The notes: a model not told the origin generated them from the sequence alone. DNA of 64,000 nt from Talpa occidentalis (GCF_014898055.3 NW_023604295.1:137980676-138044675), one strand, 5' to 3'. Shown: positions 37,001 through 48,184, numbered from the stretch's first letter. Numbers and translations: made by a program.

Positions 37001-37812
37001 TGAAAGCTTCTTTTTCCTCTGTTTCTCATTTTTTCAAACCTAGTAATTTTTCAATACATCATCATTAAGGAATTTCAGGACAGACTATTATCTTCTATCA
37101 TCATCATTTTACTATGTTAATTATAAACTGAGGAAAAATATTAAGGAAAATGTTTAATTGCCTACAAGTTGCTAGATGCTGGATTGGGCTTTTGGAGGTA
37201 AGGATGGGTGGAGAAACATGAAATAAAATTATTAAATAATAGTTTTTACCTGAGTTGGGAGAAAAGAAATTGACAGCTGGACAATAAACAATAATTCCCA
37301 AAGTAAAGTGAAAACACTTTGTGAGTATTTTCTGTAGTTTACTCCACTGAAAATCAGAAAGAACTGAAATCACTGTGGTTGGAAATGACTTAAGACTTTA
37401 TATCAAACTTTAAGATATCTGTAGTCTGAAAACCTGAGTAGGATTTAGATAAGCAATGGTATTTAGATAAACATGGCTTTATGAGTAAGGTGTGATACAT
37501 ATGGCTTTTTATTAAACCTTTTAAAACACTGACATCTGTGGCTCTCTCCAAGAATGTCAAATGACAGTGAAAAAGTGAAACTTTTAAAATATTACAGGTC
37601 TTATCAGTAAAATAAATAAGAGCACGCAGAGTCCAATTTTGGAGTGGATAATATAAGAATTTGGTAGAATATTGCTTCAGAGAAGGAGATACTATAAACA
37701 AAGCCAGTGGGTGTCGATATCAAAAGATGACTGATGAAGGCTGAAAATTTAGGATGGAGCTGTCACAAGTGCAGACACTGGAGGTGGGGCTAGAAATGAG
37801 GAACATAGTTGT
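37001..37812. other. No recognisable feature
   Basis: Unique AT-rich sequence with no exon-like or repeat signature. Confidence 0.4.
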
Positions 37813-37824
37813 TAAACCAGCTTT

Positions 37825-38240
37825 CTATTTTTGGGGGTAAGTAATTATAAATTCATTTTTAATAATATAGTTTATTTTTCAATTTAATTTAATTTAATTA
37901 TTTATTATATATATATATATATATATATTACATCATTGTTCATTTTTAAACAATTTTTGCTTCCCCCGCCCCAGGTGCAGTCCCCATAGAATTTCCACCA
38001 CCCATGCACCTGTGCACCATCACCTCAGTTCCCTGTGCTCCCCCTCCCTCCCTCCCCTGCAGGATGTCTCTGGTTTATAATTATCTGTTTTTGTTTTGTT
38101 TTGTCATGTTTTGTATTATTATTTTTTGAAGGAATTATGCTCAGAGAAATAAGTTAGAAGGAAAAAGAAAAATATTGGACAGTTTTACTTATAGGAGGAA
38201 CATAGGGCAACCAAATAAGACATGGGGGGGGGAATAATAA
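37825..38240 (-). mobile_element. L1 3' end with 5' inversion (twin priming)
   Basis: About 37,900-38,115 is an L1 3' UTR in reverse: AACAATTTTTGCTTCCCCC, CCAGGTGCAGTCCCCATAG, GATGTCTCTGGTTTATAAT. About 38,130-38,225 is the directly preceding L1 segment in forward orientation (ATTATGCTCAGAGAAATAAG, CACTT-type ATAGGAGG, AACCAAATAAG). This adjacent-but-inverted layout is the signature of twin priming. TAAACCAGCTTT at 37,813-37,824 and 38,241-38,252 is a candidate duplication, although about 40 bp separate the left copy from the tail. An (AT)n run lies at 37,906-37,928. Confidence 0.75.
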
Positions 38241-38252
38241 TAAACCAGCTTT

Positions 38253-39162
38253 AGAAATGAAAAATCCTTAGGTGACAACTGCTGTAGAAAGTATCGGGAG
38301 GCACGAGCAGAGGAGGCATGAATACAGAGATTGAAGACCATCAGAGAGACTCACCAGTCCTTACAAACCAAACTAGTCACACCCTAGAAGCCATTCACTT
38401 AACAATAGATAACAATTCCACAAAGGAATGAGCCCCTCCCCAAAAGAACAGTATCTCAGAACAATTTCTGCACTGCCTAGAGGCAACTTTCCCGCCCGCC
38501 TGAGACTACAGAGGTGACTCTCTTTTTTTCTTTCTCTTTTTCCTATAAGCCTGTCTTTTTAAAATGTAACCTTCACCTGCCCATATCTGTGTAAACACTT
38601 TGTTCTCCTGGTGAGGGAACTCTGGTGAGACTTCTCTCAGCGTAACTCTAGGACCTCACTCACTGAACCCCACAACTCGCCAAATCCACGTCGATGATTG
38701 CAGGAGAGACCCCCTTATAGCCCCTAATGTATTTAACAGAAATATCTTCAGATATCACAAAACATCTATCCCACAGTCCCTTTTCTGTTATCCAACTCAA
38801 AATTCTCACCTCACCTCTCAGCAAATCCACTGAGCTTAGGTTGTTAAGAGTCTGAGTCATGGTTTCCTCAATGTGCTACAGTTTTATTGACTCATTCCTC
38901 CATCTCTTGAAGCATTTATTGTGGGGTTTGCCAACACCTTAAACTATGGACTAGTAAAGATCTTAGCCACCTTACAAGCACTTGTCATGTGATCTAAGTC
39001 CATGCCTGAGCCTGAACATCACACACCCCCTCCAAAGGCTCTGCTAACCCGGGTACTAACATGGCTTCAGGGTTTGAACTCCCTGATGTGAGGCTACCAG
39101 ACTGGGCAATGTATGTCAAGGATCTTGACTGTTGAATAGGATTTGATTCTTTATTTCCAGGC
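38253..39162. other. No gene recognised
   Basis: Unique-looking sequence of moderate GC. The tract 38,540-38,660 (GCCTGTCTTTTTAAAATGTA, GTGAGGGAACTCTGGTGAG) might be LTR-derived, but this is not established. Confidence 0.35.
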
Positions 39163-40165
39163 AGTCTTAGTCAGCTTGAACTGCCCTCTCAAAATACTTT
39201 AAGCAGGGTGGCTTAACCAAAGCAATTTATTTTCCCTCAGTTTGGAGACTGGTGAGTGCAAGACGGAGGTGCCAGCTGAGGAGGAGACTGAGAAATCATG
39301 AAATTAAAAGAGGAAACAGACGAAACAGTTATAAAAGTACAACTTACCCACATCTATCACACCTGAAGGCTTGGGGACTCAATTTTACCAACACATAAAT
39401 CATCATCAACAAACCAACAGCTTGAAACCTGGATTTGGGGAGACGCCAAGGAGAATGCTAATCTTTCTCAAATACCAGTAAATTCTAGTGGCTCACAGTT
39501 TCTAACAGGACGGCTTTTCTTCCATTTTTACCAGCATGAAGATATGCCCCACCTCCTGCTTTGAATGTTTTCTTTCCCCTCTTAAAGGTTTTATTAAAAT
39601 AATACTTTATTCTTTTAATGGCGATAACATTAGAATTCTCCCCATCAGGTATCGCCTCCGTAGGGCATAGGGTACCCACCAACAGGTCACCCAGAGTCCA
39701 GCACCAGTGCCCGTGTGTGGTTACTGCAGGAAGAAGCTGTGCTTAAACATGTCTATCCCTCCTCCTCACTCCCACCCCAGACAGTGGACCACTCACCCAG
39801 ACTGCTTGGTGATGTTCCTGAGAAGTGCTCCTTAAGGACCTCAAAGGAAACTTCTTTTCTATTTGCGGATAAAGCTGTGGCTCAAAACTGAGTGAGTTTC
39901 ACTGGACTCAGTGTAGTTCCTGGTGAGAGTTCTCTTCCTAACACCCTTCTTATTGTGTCAGAGAGTGGGGAGAGAAAGAGAGAGAGTATTGTGGGGTCTC
40001 TTTCCCTTCTAGGAGATTAGGTGTCTAACTGCAAATACCTTATGACCTCATTTAACTGTCACCTCCTCACAAGCCTTATCTCCAAATACAGCCACATTGA
40101 GGATTAAGTCTTCAAAGTATGATGATGTTGGGAGAGACACAAACATCCTGTCCCTAACACAGACT
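39163..40165 (-). mobile_element. MLT1-type MaLR LTR, split by an insertion
   Basis: The left part (39,163-39,280) reads as reverse MLT1: CAGTCTTAGTCAGCTTGAAC, GGGTGGCTTAACCAAAGCAA, GGAGACTGGTGAGTGCAAG. The right part (39,906-40,165) resumes in the correct order: GTTCCTGGTGAGAGTTCTC, CTTATTGTGTCAGAGAGTGG, TTATGACCTCATTTAACTGT, CTTATCTCCAAATACAGCCA, GATGTTGGGAGAGACACAAA. About 625 bp of foreign sequence separates them. Confidence 0.7.
39281..39905. other. Unidentified insertion inside the MLT1 LTR
   Basis: About 625 bp between two consecutive parts of an MLT1 LTR. I do not recognise it. It has no poly(A) or poly(T) edge and no clear flanking duplication. It contains GC-moderate unique sequence and an A/T-rich core. 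Confidence 0.5.
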
Positions 40166-40500
40166 CCTGTACACACTGGAAGAAGCAAGCAGAAAATCTC
40201 AAGGTCAGTATTAAAACTCTGACTCGCTCCTATCTTTGGAGACACAACCATGATTCAAAATGAGAAAGAAAAATTCAAATCCTAGTATATTGGAAATGTC
40301 CATTTCTTTTAGATGCCATAGGATTCCTTGATTTTCTCCTTTTTTAAACTTTCCTAACTAAATTGGAACTCAGTGATCCTAAGAAGTCATTGTTTTCAGG
40401 TATTTCTGAGAGTTAGTTCTGACATTTTTCATGCTCAATTAGTAACCTAATATGACACCATCATTTTTCAAAGAAAAGGACTCAAAATTTGTCCAAAGGA

Positions 40501-40590
40501 TTGAATTTCAATAGTCAATATGTAACTTCTTAATAGTCAAGATGTAACTTCAATCTGAATTTCAATAGTCAAGATGTAACTTCTTAATCT
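40501..40590. repeat. Short imperfect tandem repeat
   Basis: AATAGTCAAGATGTAACTTC recurs three times with one-base variation, at about 40,510, 40,533 and 40,564. The outer two copies are embedded in a longer unit (GAATTTCAATAGTCAA... TAACTTCTTAAT) repeated about 54 bp apart. Confidence 0.85.
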
Positions 40591-41449
40591 TAAATTAGCT
40601 TGTTTTCAAACAGTGGGCTGATTTACTAAATTCAACTGCTTTGTTGTTTTGTTTTTCATTTTGTTTTTTAATATGCTATTGGGTTTGTTTCACCATCATG
40701 TGTGGGGGCAGATATGAGAGACAGAAGAATTGGAGAGTGGATAATATAAACCATTTTACATGCCCTAGAATTTTTCCAAATACTCTAAAGGATTTGAACA
40801 TAAGAGAAGAAAACTGTATTTGGACTGCCGGCAAGGAACTGCACTGTGAATTTAAGCAGAATAAGTCAATCCTTGTTTCTTTTCATTATGAGAAGGCCAA
40901 AGAAATTTTGCAAAAAGAAAAAAAAAAAAGCTCTATTTCAAGAAGAGTCTCTTCTTTCTCATCATTACTTTCGCAAGCAGTATCATATTTTATGGTAATG
41001 GTTAGAGTGTGACCACAGAGCTACCTACTCCTTCTTGTTATATTTTAGCCTAATAGCAACGGGGATAATTTCAGCCTTGCTTCTGGGTGATTGTAAATGT
41101 GCTTATTATCTGTGTCCTCTGAATTTGCAGGAGTACAATATGTTCCATCTCTTGTTTTGTTTGTCAGCAGGGAGAAACTATTTTTTGTGGTCCCTGTTTA
41201 TGCTAAGTTTTAATGGAATGAGAAAAATCAGCTCTTACCACCCGAAAGTAACTTGTATCAGATTAAATACTTTCTCCTCCAAATTTAAAAAAAATCATAA
41301 AACCTTAATAACAGCCTATGCAAAGTACATTATTATTTTCTTTAACTACAGAATTAAGGAGGTGTATCTTTGATTTATGGCTTTGAATATGTTGTTAATT
41401 TTCATGTTATTTGCCTACTAGCAACTTATCTATAAAATGATCATTAAAA
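40591..41449. other. No gene recognised
   Basis: Unique AT-rich sequence. Open frames of 112 and 123 codons on the plus strand (41,035-41,373; 40,641-41,012) lack coding-like composition or any recognisable domain. Confidence 0.4.
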
Positions 41450-41463
41450 ATATTCTTTTTCTT

Positions 41464-41745
41464 TGGCCTCCCTGGTGGCACAGCAGGTTGAGCGCTGCAC
41501 TGTGAAGCTGTCCTCAGCCTCTGCAGCACCAGTTTGATTCCCAGCCACCAGCCAGGGAGAATCCCACATGGCGAGGCAGACCTCTCCTGTCTCGCCCGCT
41601 GCTCCCCTCAGCAGTGTCTTCTGTCCATCTGCCTGTCCTGCTCCTTGCTCTGTCTCTGATGAATCCTCTCACCCTCCTGCGACTCTGACCTGTACCCCAG
41701 CTCTTGCATAAATAAAAATAAATAAATAAAATCTTTAAAAAATAT
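41464..41745 (+). mobile_element. tRNA-derived SINE, intermediate subfamily
   Basis: Head TGGCCTCCCTGGTGGCACAG followed by GGTTGAGCGCTGCACTGTGA, then the complete body and an AAATAAATAAAATCTTTAAA tail. The target-site duplication ATATTCTTTTTCTT is perfect at 41,450-41,463 and 41,746-41,759. Confidence 0.95.
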
Positions 41746-41999
41746 ATATTCTTTTTCTTGACTTTTTGAATGATAATAATCTTTGAAAAGTCATATTATT
41801 TCTTAAATATCAAGACAAAAGCCAACTATGTACCATATAAATTTAAATTATTCCCTTGAGAATCTTCCTTACTTGAGAATCTTTCCTGCAACTTGAGTTG
41901 TAAGAAAGATATTCTTCTAATAATCATCACTTGTCTTAGACTAAGTGTATAAGGCCAAATCCTTAACTAGATCCAGACCTAGACATTCAGTGAATTTCA

Positions 42000-42110
42000 G
42001 ACTCAGTTAACAGCCCTGTCATCTGCCCTGATCATACCCACATCTCCAGCCCAGAAAATAGTGCCTGGCATACAGGAAGTAATTATTGAATTAATAAATT
42101 AGTGATAATG
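42000..42110 (+). mobile_element. L2 3' end
   Basis: CCACATCTCCAGCCCAGAAA, AATAGTGCCTGGCATACAGG and AAGTAATTATTGAATTAATA follow the familiar L2 terminus (agtgcctggcacatagtagg...aataaat). Confidence 0.6.
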
Positions 42111-43705
42111 TGCCTTATAATCTTTTTCCTTTGAATTTAGTCAACATGAACCAACACTAACAAAATAAGATCAGGGAAATTTTAAGCAGGATTAAACTAA
42201 CAGTCACTAACACTAAAGAATTTAAATAAAATTCGGAAGATCAAGGAAAACCTTAAAGAAAATAAATCCTCAGCAAAACTAAATAAATACATAAATAAAT
42301 AAATGCTCAGTGACACAGACATTAAGAGATATGCAAGTTTTAAAAGAAAATATGCATTTCAATCCTGGTGCTTTTAAATAGAAATGCATTTCTGCTGTCA
42401 TTGGTTTAGTTTCATAATAAAATAGTATTTCTAAATTTTTTCATAAAGTATTTTTCTTGCTTTCTGTCTGCTCTTTTTCAAGTTTTTTGTTTTTTTTTTT
42501 CCTTATTGAAAATTCACTTACAGTTTAATATTCATCCAGGGAAAGGGTCCTGGCTAATCTTTATAGGGACTGTGAATTATATTTTGTTGGGTTGGTTTTA
42601 ATTTATTTGGACACTAAATGTGAAGTTGGGTTGGAATCAGGAGAGAGGTCATCCACAATGACCCTATGTCACGTGGAAGTGCTTAAAATTTCTCTGCTAA
42701 CAACAATGCCATTTCACTGCCTTTGCCTGAATTCATTCATCTGTTGTCTATGCTCATTTTTGGTTTATAGTCTTGTTTTTCGGTTCATCAGCAGTTGGTA
42801 GCTTATTTTATGTCTCAGAGTCTCAGTCCATTTATATGAGTGATTTCGAGGTCCACAAATGTAAAAACTTTGACATCTGATTTCCTTCTCCTCTTGGCTA
42901 CAGAGGTTGAACTGTGAACATCCTTCAAGCTGAGGACACTGAGGGATGATGTTAGTAAACATTGCCAGCACCTGGGAGCCAGTATTCAAACACAGGTAAT
43001 GTGACTTCAGAGTTTATGATCTCAAGCATGAGACTAAGAGGCAAGAAAATGCTTTTCAAAACTCATTAGACTTCATTAGAATGAAACTCAAAACTGTCAC
43101 AACAATTAAAAATCACCTGTTATTATGTAACCTTATTTACACAAAAGTTAATGAAGCATAGAGTTGTCAGATGACACAGGAGACTTACTGAACTTTCATA
43201 ATAGTGCATGTCAAGATCAGTGGATGCAAAATGAAAGGGGTTGGGGGGGCAGTAGATAGACAACTAGTTTAAAAGAAACATTTGCAATGACAATGCAACC
43301 ATAGAGAGGAAGCTTTGCAGCTCCAAATGACGCCCCCATCCCTGGCCTCTCTCTTCACTGAATGTACAAGGGATATTTGTTCCTGTACAGCTCACCTGTA
43401 CCTGGCTGAATAGACCAGGGATGGAACCTCAGGCCCTAGGCAAGAATCTATAGGGTCAAGAAGATTTTGAGATTTCCTAGACAATAACTCTGCTTCCACC
43501 CAGAAAAAAATATCCAATGTAACTACTCAAATGCCCTCTCTTAGGAACCCTAAGTATAAGATATTTTAAAAAATAAAATTATTTATTATTGATACAAAAT
43601 GATGTAAAATCCCTTTTAGAGCATGTACCTCTAAATAGTCTGGGGTCCCAAGTTACTCCTTTTATGTATACTAACAATGTGTTATGAATGGGGAAGTGAT
43701 TTCTC
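42111..43705. other. No gene recognised
   Basis: AT-rich unique sequence with an AAATAAAT microsatellite at about 42,282-42,303. No exon-like block was seen. Confidence 0.4.
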
Positions 43706-43880
43706 GACAGTTCTATTAGTTGCTGTAACAAAGTACCACAAATTTGAGGGCAAATTGATCATTGCACACAAATGTAGTATCTGACAGCTCTGGAAGCCAG
43801 AAGTCCAAAATGGAGTCTGCTGAGCTAAAACGAAGGTGTTGCATGGATAGTTCTTTCTGGAGACTTGAAGGGGAGGGTTT
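43706..43880 (-). mobile_element. MaLR-like LTR remnant
   Basis: The plus strand reads TCTATTAGTTGCTGTAACAA, AGTACCACAAATTTGAGGGC and CAGCTCTGGAAGCCAGAAGT, the reverse of MLT1/MaLR-type LTR 3' ends. The rest is lost or diverged. Confidence 0.45.
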
Positions 43881-44063
43881 AAATAAAGAATAAATTTATG
43901 ATTTCAAAAAAAAAACAAAAACACCTGAGTCCCTTGGTTCAAGACTTCCTTTCAGCTGCAGCAGCACTTTGATCCCGGCTTCCCTCTTCACACCAGGAGC
44001 CTTGTCAGGGAGCCCACCTCTGTCTCCTGGATAGTCCCTCCACCTCAAAATCCTTACTTTATG

Positions 44064-44285
44064 ACTGCAGAGGAGGAGCAGGGAGAGGGATCAGAGGGAG
44101 GGAGGAGCAAAGGGGGCTGAGGTGATGGTGCATGGGTGCCTTGGGGAAGGAACCTCTATGGGGACTCCACCTGAGGGGGTGGGGGGAAGCAAATATTGTT
44201 TAAAAATGAACAATGATGTAAAAAATTTAAAAAATAGTTATAAAAAAGAATTCTAAAAAAATAAAAATACTCTTGACATTGAAAA
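44064..44285 (+). mobile_element. L1 3' UTR, second subfamily, with 17 bp duplication
   Basis: A purine-rich block, then TGATGGTGCATGGGTGCCTT, GGGACTCCACCTGAGGGGG, GCAAATATTGTTTAAAAATG and AACAATGATGTAAAAAA. The target-site duplication AAAATCCTTACTTTATG is perfect at 44,047-44,063 and 44,286-44,302. A severely truncated, young insertion containing only the 3' UTR. Confidence 0.9.
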
Positions 44286-44452
44286 AAAATCCTTACTTTA
44301 TGCACATCTAGAGTCACATTTGCTTCTTGACACAAACATTGTCATAGTCTGGGGGATTTGGACCACAGTGTCTTTGAGGACCATGATAATATCTAGCGCA
44401 GGCAGAAAGCCCTAGCAAGGGCTTAGCTCTAAACCTAGCCCAGCCAGCAATC

Positions 44453-44625
44453 CACTCCCCCCATTGACAAGGTGTGCTCACTGGACTAACTGCCTAATAT
44501 CTGTACCTCCCTACTGCCTCCCTCTCTCTCTCTCCCTCTCTTTCTCTCTCTCTCTCTCTCTTTCTACTCCCTCCATTGACCAGAAGTGCTCACTGGGCAA
44601 ATTGCCTAATCGCTCTCTCCTCTCA
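44453..44625 (+). repeat. Duplicated block around a CT microsatellite
   Basis: CCACTCCCCCCATTGACA...GTGCTCACTGGACTAACTGCCTAAT (44,452-44,494) and TACTCCCTCCATTGACC...GTGCTCACTGGGCAAATTGCCTAAT (44,565-44,609) are diverged copies. They flank a (CT)n tract at about 44,518-44,565. Confidence 0.75.
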
Positions 44626-44765
44626 AAAAAGGAAACATAATACTTACTTTATAGATAAATAAAACATAGTACTTGCCTTATAAATTCAAGGTTAAGTGAA
44701 TGAATGCATCTAAAGAGAAAAAAAAACTTGTAACTGTGCTTGGCATATAATAATGTTTTCTTGAA
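44585..44765 (+). mobile_element. MIR element remnant
   Basis: GGGCAAATTGCCTAATCGCT, AAAAAGGAAACATAATACTT, AGTACTTGCCTTATAAATTC, GGTTAAGTGAATGAATGC and TGTGCTTGGCATATAATAAT match the MIR layout from the conserved core to the 3' end. Confidence 0.6.
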
Positions 44766-46861
44766 GACAAGGAACACATAGGGAGACGCTGGAAAAGAGC
44801 TGACTTCTATTATTTTTTAAAATGCTACTATAGAGACAAAATAAAACCTTTCATTAAACTTTGCAGAGTTCTGCAAACACTGCAAAAATCATACCAAACA
44901 ATATGTACTGTAAACTTGTAAAAAAATAGTTTAAATAGCTTGTACTAGTAAGTTGATAAACTGGTTAACTGACAAATAATTTTCTGTGAATTGACCATGA
45001 GGGCCTTCCTTAAACGTATAAATACTCACAATTTTCCCTTTTGGAAAAGTTCCCATTCATTAATACAAGGGAGTGTGTGATCATTCACTTTATGTGTTAA
45101 CTTGGTTAGGCTGCGTTATTCAAATCACTTAACTGAAATCACAATTTAGAAGATCAGTTATATGTTCAAATTAGATCTTCAGTGGGAAATGAGGAAAATA
45201 TTTTCCAGTCTTTCATTATACAAGTGTATGCCACCACAAAACAACTTCTACTACATAAATGTATATTATATCACGAAATGTCTTGTCTGTTTTTGGCCCG
45301 ACAGCTGTATTTTAAAAAAAAAAAGAAGAAGATTCTTGTTTGGTTTCATTGCTGTTTTTCTGCAAACTCATTTTTCAATGATATTCAGCACAAAAACAGT
45401 CTACGTGTGAGAACAATGAAGTTAGATGATACCACTGAGGGCAAGAATCTCAAAATCTCAGCAGAATTCAATTGCTGTGGTATTGCTGTGAAGGGTCCAG
45501 AATTCAAGTAAGAGAAGAACCCTACCAACATTTTGACATTAATAATGTTATCTGTCCTAATGAAAGAATACTGCAGAATAAAATAGATTAGTAATTCATT
45601 CTGGGCCACCAAAAATTTGGAATAGAAAGTCATTTTATATGTCAAGATGTACTGGTATCAAAAATTTTTTTTTTCTTAACAGCCAGCTATGAGAAGACTG
45701 CATTTTGGTCCAATGTTAATATTTCTGTATATTTTGTAAGATTTAAAGCATTGTGTTCCTTTTCAGTTACTGGGACTACATGCATAGTGTTTATATTTGC
45801 ATCATTCCACAGTAGGTTTTGCTTCAATAAAGTATATTTATTATTGTTGTTGGTTTTCAGCCTGTTTAATATTTTCTAAGCATGCCCTTCGATGCACACC
45901 TTTTTAGAAAACAAATGCAGCTCATTGATTAATGATCACAAACTTAATAGTAACCCTGGACTCTATTGAATGCTTGTTAATGGTAGGATTAAATGGAATG
46001 TAATACCTGATTTAATCCTAATGAGGATTTTGAAATGTATATGCCATTATTTTCTATTCTGTTCTAAGATAACTTTCCCAAAACTTCCATAGAGTCATTT
46101 CCAAAGGTGAGAAATCTAAAAATAGCAGAATATAAATTCATAAATTCTGGAATCTAAACTATGGGATATCTGATTTCTGATTTCATAGGGCTGTTTCTTC
46201 ACCCACCTCTCATTTACCCTGAACCCCGCACCCCAGCACCCTTTGTGTAATGATAGTCTACCCACTATCTTTTCGAGTAAACAATTTTGTGTAAGGCATT
46301 TACTAGGAACTTTGTTTCATTAAAATGAAAAGCCTACCAGCATCAAACTGTTCTTTAAATATAGATTTAATCCACAATGGACATAAATAACCACAGAATA
46401 CCATTTGTCTTTGCCAATTGCAGCTTTTACTAATTATAATGAGTTCCAAAATTTCATGATGTGGAACCATTTTTTAGGTCTCCTCTGACAGTGATAAAAT
46501 TGGGTTCTCTTTGATGCTAACTTGTATGCTTGAACGACTCAGCGATTGAGTGACTCTAACCATCCTTCTAGCACCGCTCCTGATGGAGGGCTTCTCTTGA
46601 AAAATAATCCAAAGAAAATTAATTGCTAGTGCTATGACTGATGCACCCCTAAATTAGAAATATCTAAAAAGTCCCCCTCACTTCCACCTTTTACCAGGAC
46701 ATACAAGTTTGAAATAAGGACTAAACTGTAAATTGATTAAGAATCCTGTGTGTCTTCTATTATTCTGTGTAGAAATAAGAAAGAAAATTTATAAAACAGT
46801 CTCTTCAATTATTACAGCTGGGAAAGGGAAAATAGTCACTTAAAATATTTAACTGTGTTCA
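44766..46861. other. No gene recognised; possible MIR trace
   Basis: AT-rich unique sequence. A weak MIR-like segment lies at about 45,995-46,090 (GATTTAATCCTAATGAGG). No coding exon signature. Confidence 0.35.
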
Positions 46862-46880
46862 CACATTTGGTGATTTTTTT

Positions 46881-47138
46881 AAAGATTTATTTTATTTATG
46901 AATGCAAGAGCTGGGGTGTAGGTGAGGTGGGGGGGTGAAAGGATTCAGCAGAGAAAGAGTGGGGAGCAGAGCAGGCAGACTGACTGAAATACACTGCTGA
47001 GGGAAGCAGTGGGGAGACAGGAGAGGTCTGCCACGCCATGTGGGTAGCTCCCTGGCCGGGGATCGAACTCATGCTGCAGTGTCTGCCAACAGCTTCATAG
47101 TGCTGAGACTTAACCTCTTGCACCACCAGGGAAGCCCC
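46881..47138 (-). mobile_element. tRNA-derived SINE, older subfamily
   Basis: Reverse copy: AAAGATTTATTTTATTTATG at the left, GATTCAGCAGAGAAAGAGTG, then head TGCACCACCAGGGAAGCCCC at the right. The duplication TTGGTGATTTTTTT at 46,867-46,880 and 47,139-47,152 shows insertion into the poly(T) edge of the adjacent L1. Confidence 0.93.
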
Positions 47139-47152
47139 TTGGTGATTTTTTT

Positions 47153-47438
47153 TTTTTAATCCACTGTTATCCTTTATACCCCTTTGACTGTTCCTCCCTT
47201 CCTGCTTCCTCTTAATCTCAGAAACCTCCATTCGGTTCTCATGTTGACTAGTTTATATTTTGCTTTGTCAGTTTGTCCACATGGTTTAACATGTATCCCT
47301 CACATGTGTGAAATCATCCCAAATTTGTCTTTATCTTTTTGTCTTACAGCACTTTGCCTAATTCTCTCAAGTTCCTTCTATTTTGCTATAAAAAGTAACA
47401 TTTAATCTTCCCTCATAACTGAATAGTATTCCATTGTG
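47153..47438 (-). mobile_element. 5'-truncated L1 ORF2/3' end
   Basis: Begins with poly(T) on the plus strand and ends TGAATAGTATTCCATTG, reverse of the L1 ORF2 end. The target-site duplication CACATTTGGTGA lies at 46,862-46,873 and 47,439-47,450, now pulled apart by the SINE at 46,881. This gives the order: L1 first, SINE second. Confidence 0.85.
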
Positions 47439-47450
47439 CACATTTGGTGA

Positions 47451-47921
47451 CTCTTACAGCTTTGGGATGTACCTCTTTTAGATGTTAAACATCATTTACA
47501 GAAAATGATGCTTTTGTTTTTAATGGTGCGGTATGCTAGAAAATACACAAGATAGAGAAGACACTCTGGCTCAGGAGAAAGCTGGAAAAACTGCAGAAGG
47601 GAAGCACAATTTGAGCTCACCTTTAAGAATAGAAGAATTTTAAGAGAAATGGAAGTTTCAAATTCTTTGGGGCAAATGGAGCTCCAGAGGAAACTGTTAA
47701 TAAAGAAAGACTACTCTTCAGAGGTTTGTTGACATAATTGAAAATAACTGTTAAGGATACAAGTGAAAGCCAAAATCAGTCTCTATCAGAAAGTACAATA
47801 AAACTAATTAAATAATCTTCACCAAGCAGCCATCACTCAGCTGGCCATGAAATAGCAGCATTCCCCAATGTCTTCTAATAAATAAAGTTAGTTCAGTGAG
47901 TTATAAAATGTCACCAGAGAT
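47451..47921. other. No recognisable feature
   Basis: Unique AT-rich sequence between L1 insertions. Confidence 0.4.
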
Positions 47922-47936
47922 TAAAGACGGTTTTCA

Positions 47937-48117
47937 ACCTAAATAAGGGACCAGGAAAAAGAAAAACTATAAGAAAGAAAAAATCAAAATCAACAAACAA
48001 CTATAAACCAGAGACACACTAATGGGGGGCGTGGAAAAGAGGGATTGGGGTCAAAATAAGGGGGGTACAATTGTATGGGAAATATAAAAATTAAAAAAAA
48101 TTAAAAAACAAAATAAA
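47937..48117 (+). mobile_element. L1 3' UTR, first subfamily, with 15 bp duplication
   Basis: Same 3' end as the L1 at 9,505: AAATAAGGGACCAGGAAAAA, AAACCAGAGACACACTAATG, GGGATTGGGGTCAAAATAAG, GTACAATTGTATGGGAAATA and an A-rich tail. The target-site duplication TAAAGACGGTTTTCA is perfect at 47,922-47,936 and 48,118-48,132. Confidence 0.93.
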
Positions 48118-48161
48118 TAAAGACGGTTTTCATTTTATTGGTAGAAATCTCTCTGTGCACA

Positions 48162-48184
48162 GACACACACACACACACACACAC
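48162..48184. repeat. (AC)n microsatellite
   Basis: An uninterrupted AC dinucleotide run of about 11 units. Confidence 0.95.

Noticed and set aside
37813..37824. TAAACCAGCTTT as a certain target-site duplication of the twin-primed L1
   Set aside because: The match is perfect, but about 40 bp of non-tail sequence separates the left copy from the L1 tail, so I kept it only as a candidate.
40501..40590. CRISPR-like short repeat array
   Set aside because: Repeat spacing is uneven (about 23 and 31 bp), units are imperfect, and the sequence is mammalian. Not a CRISPR array.
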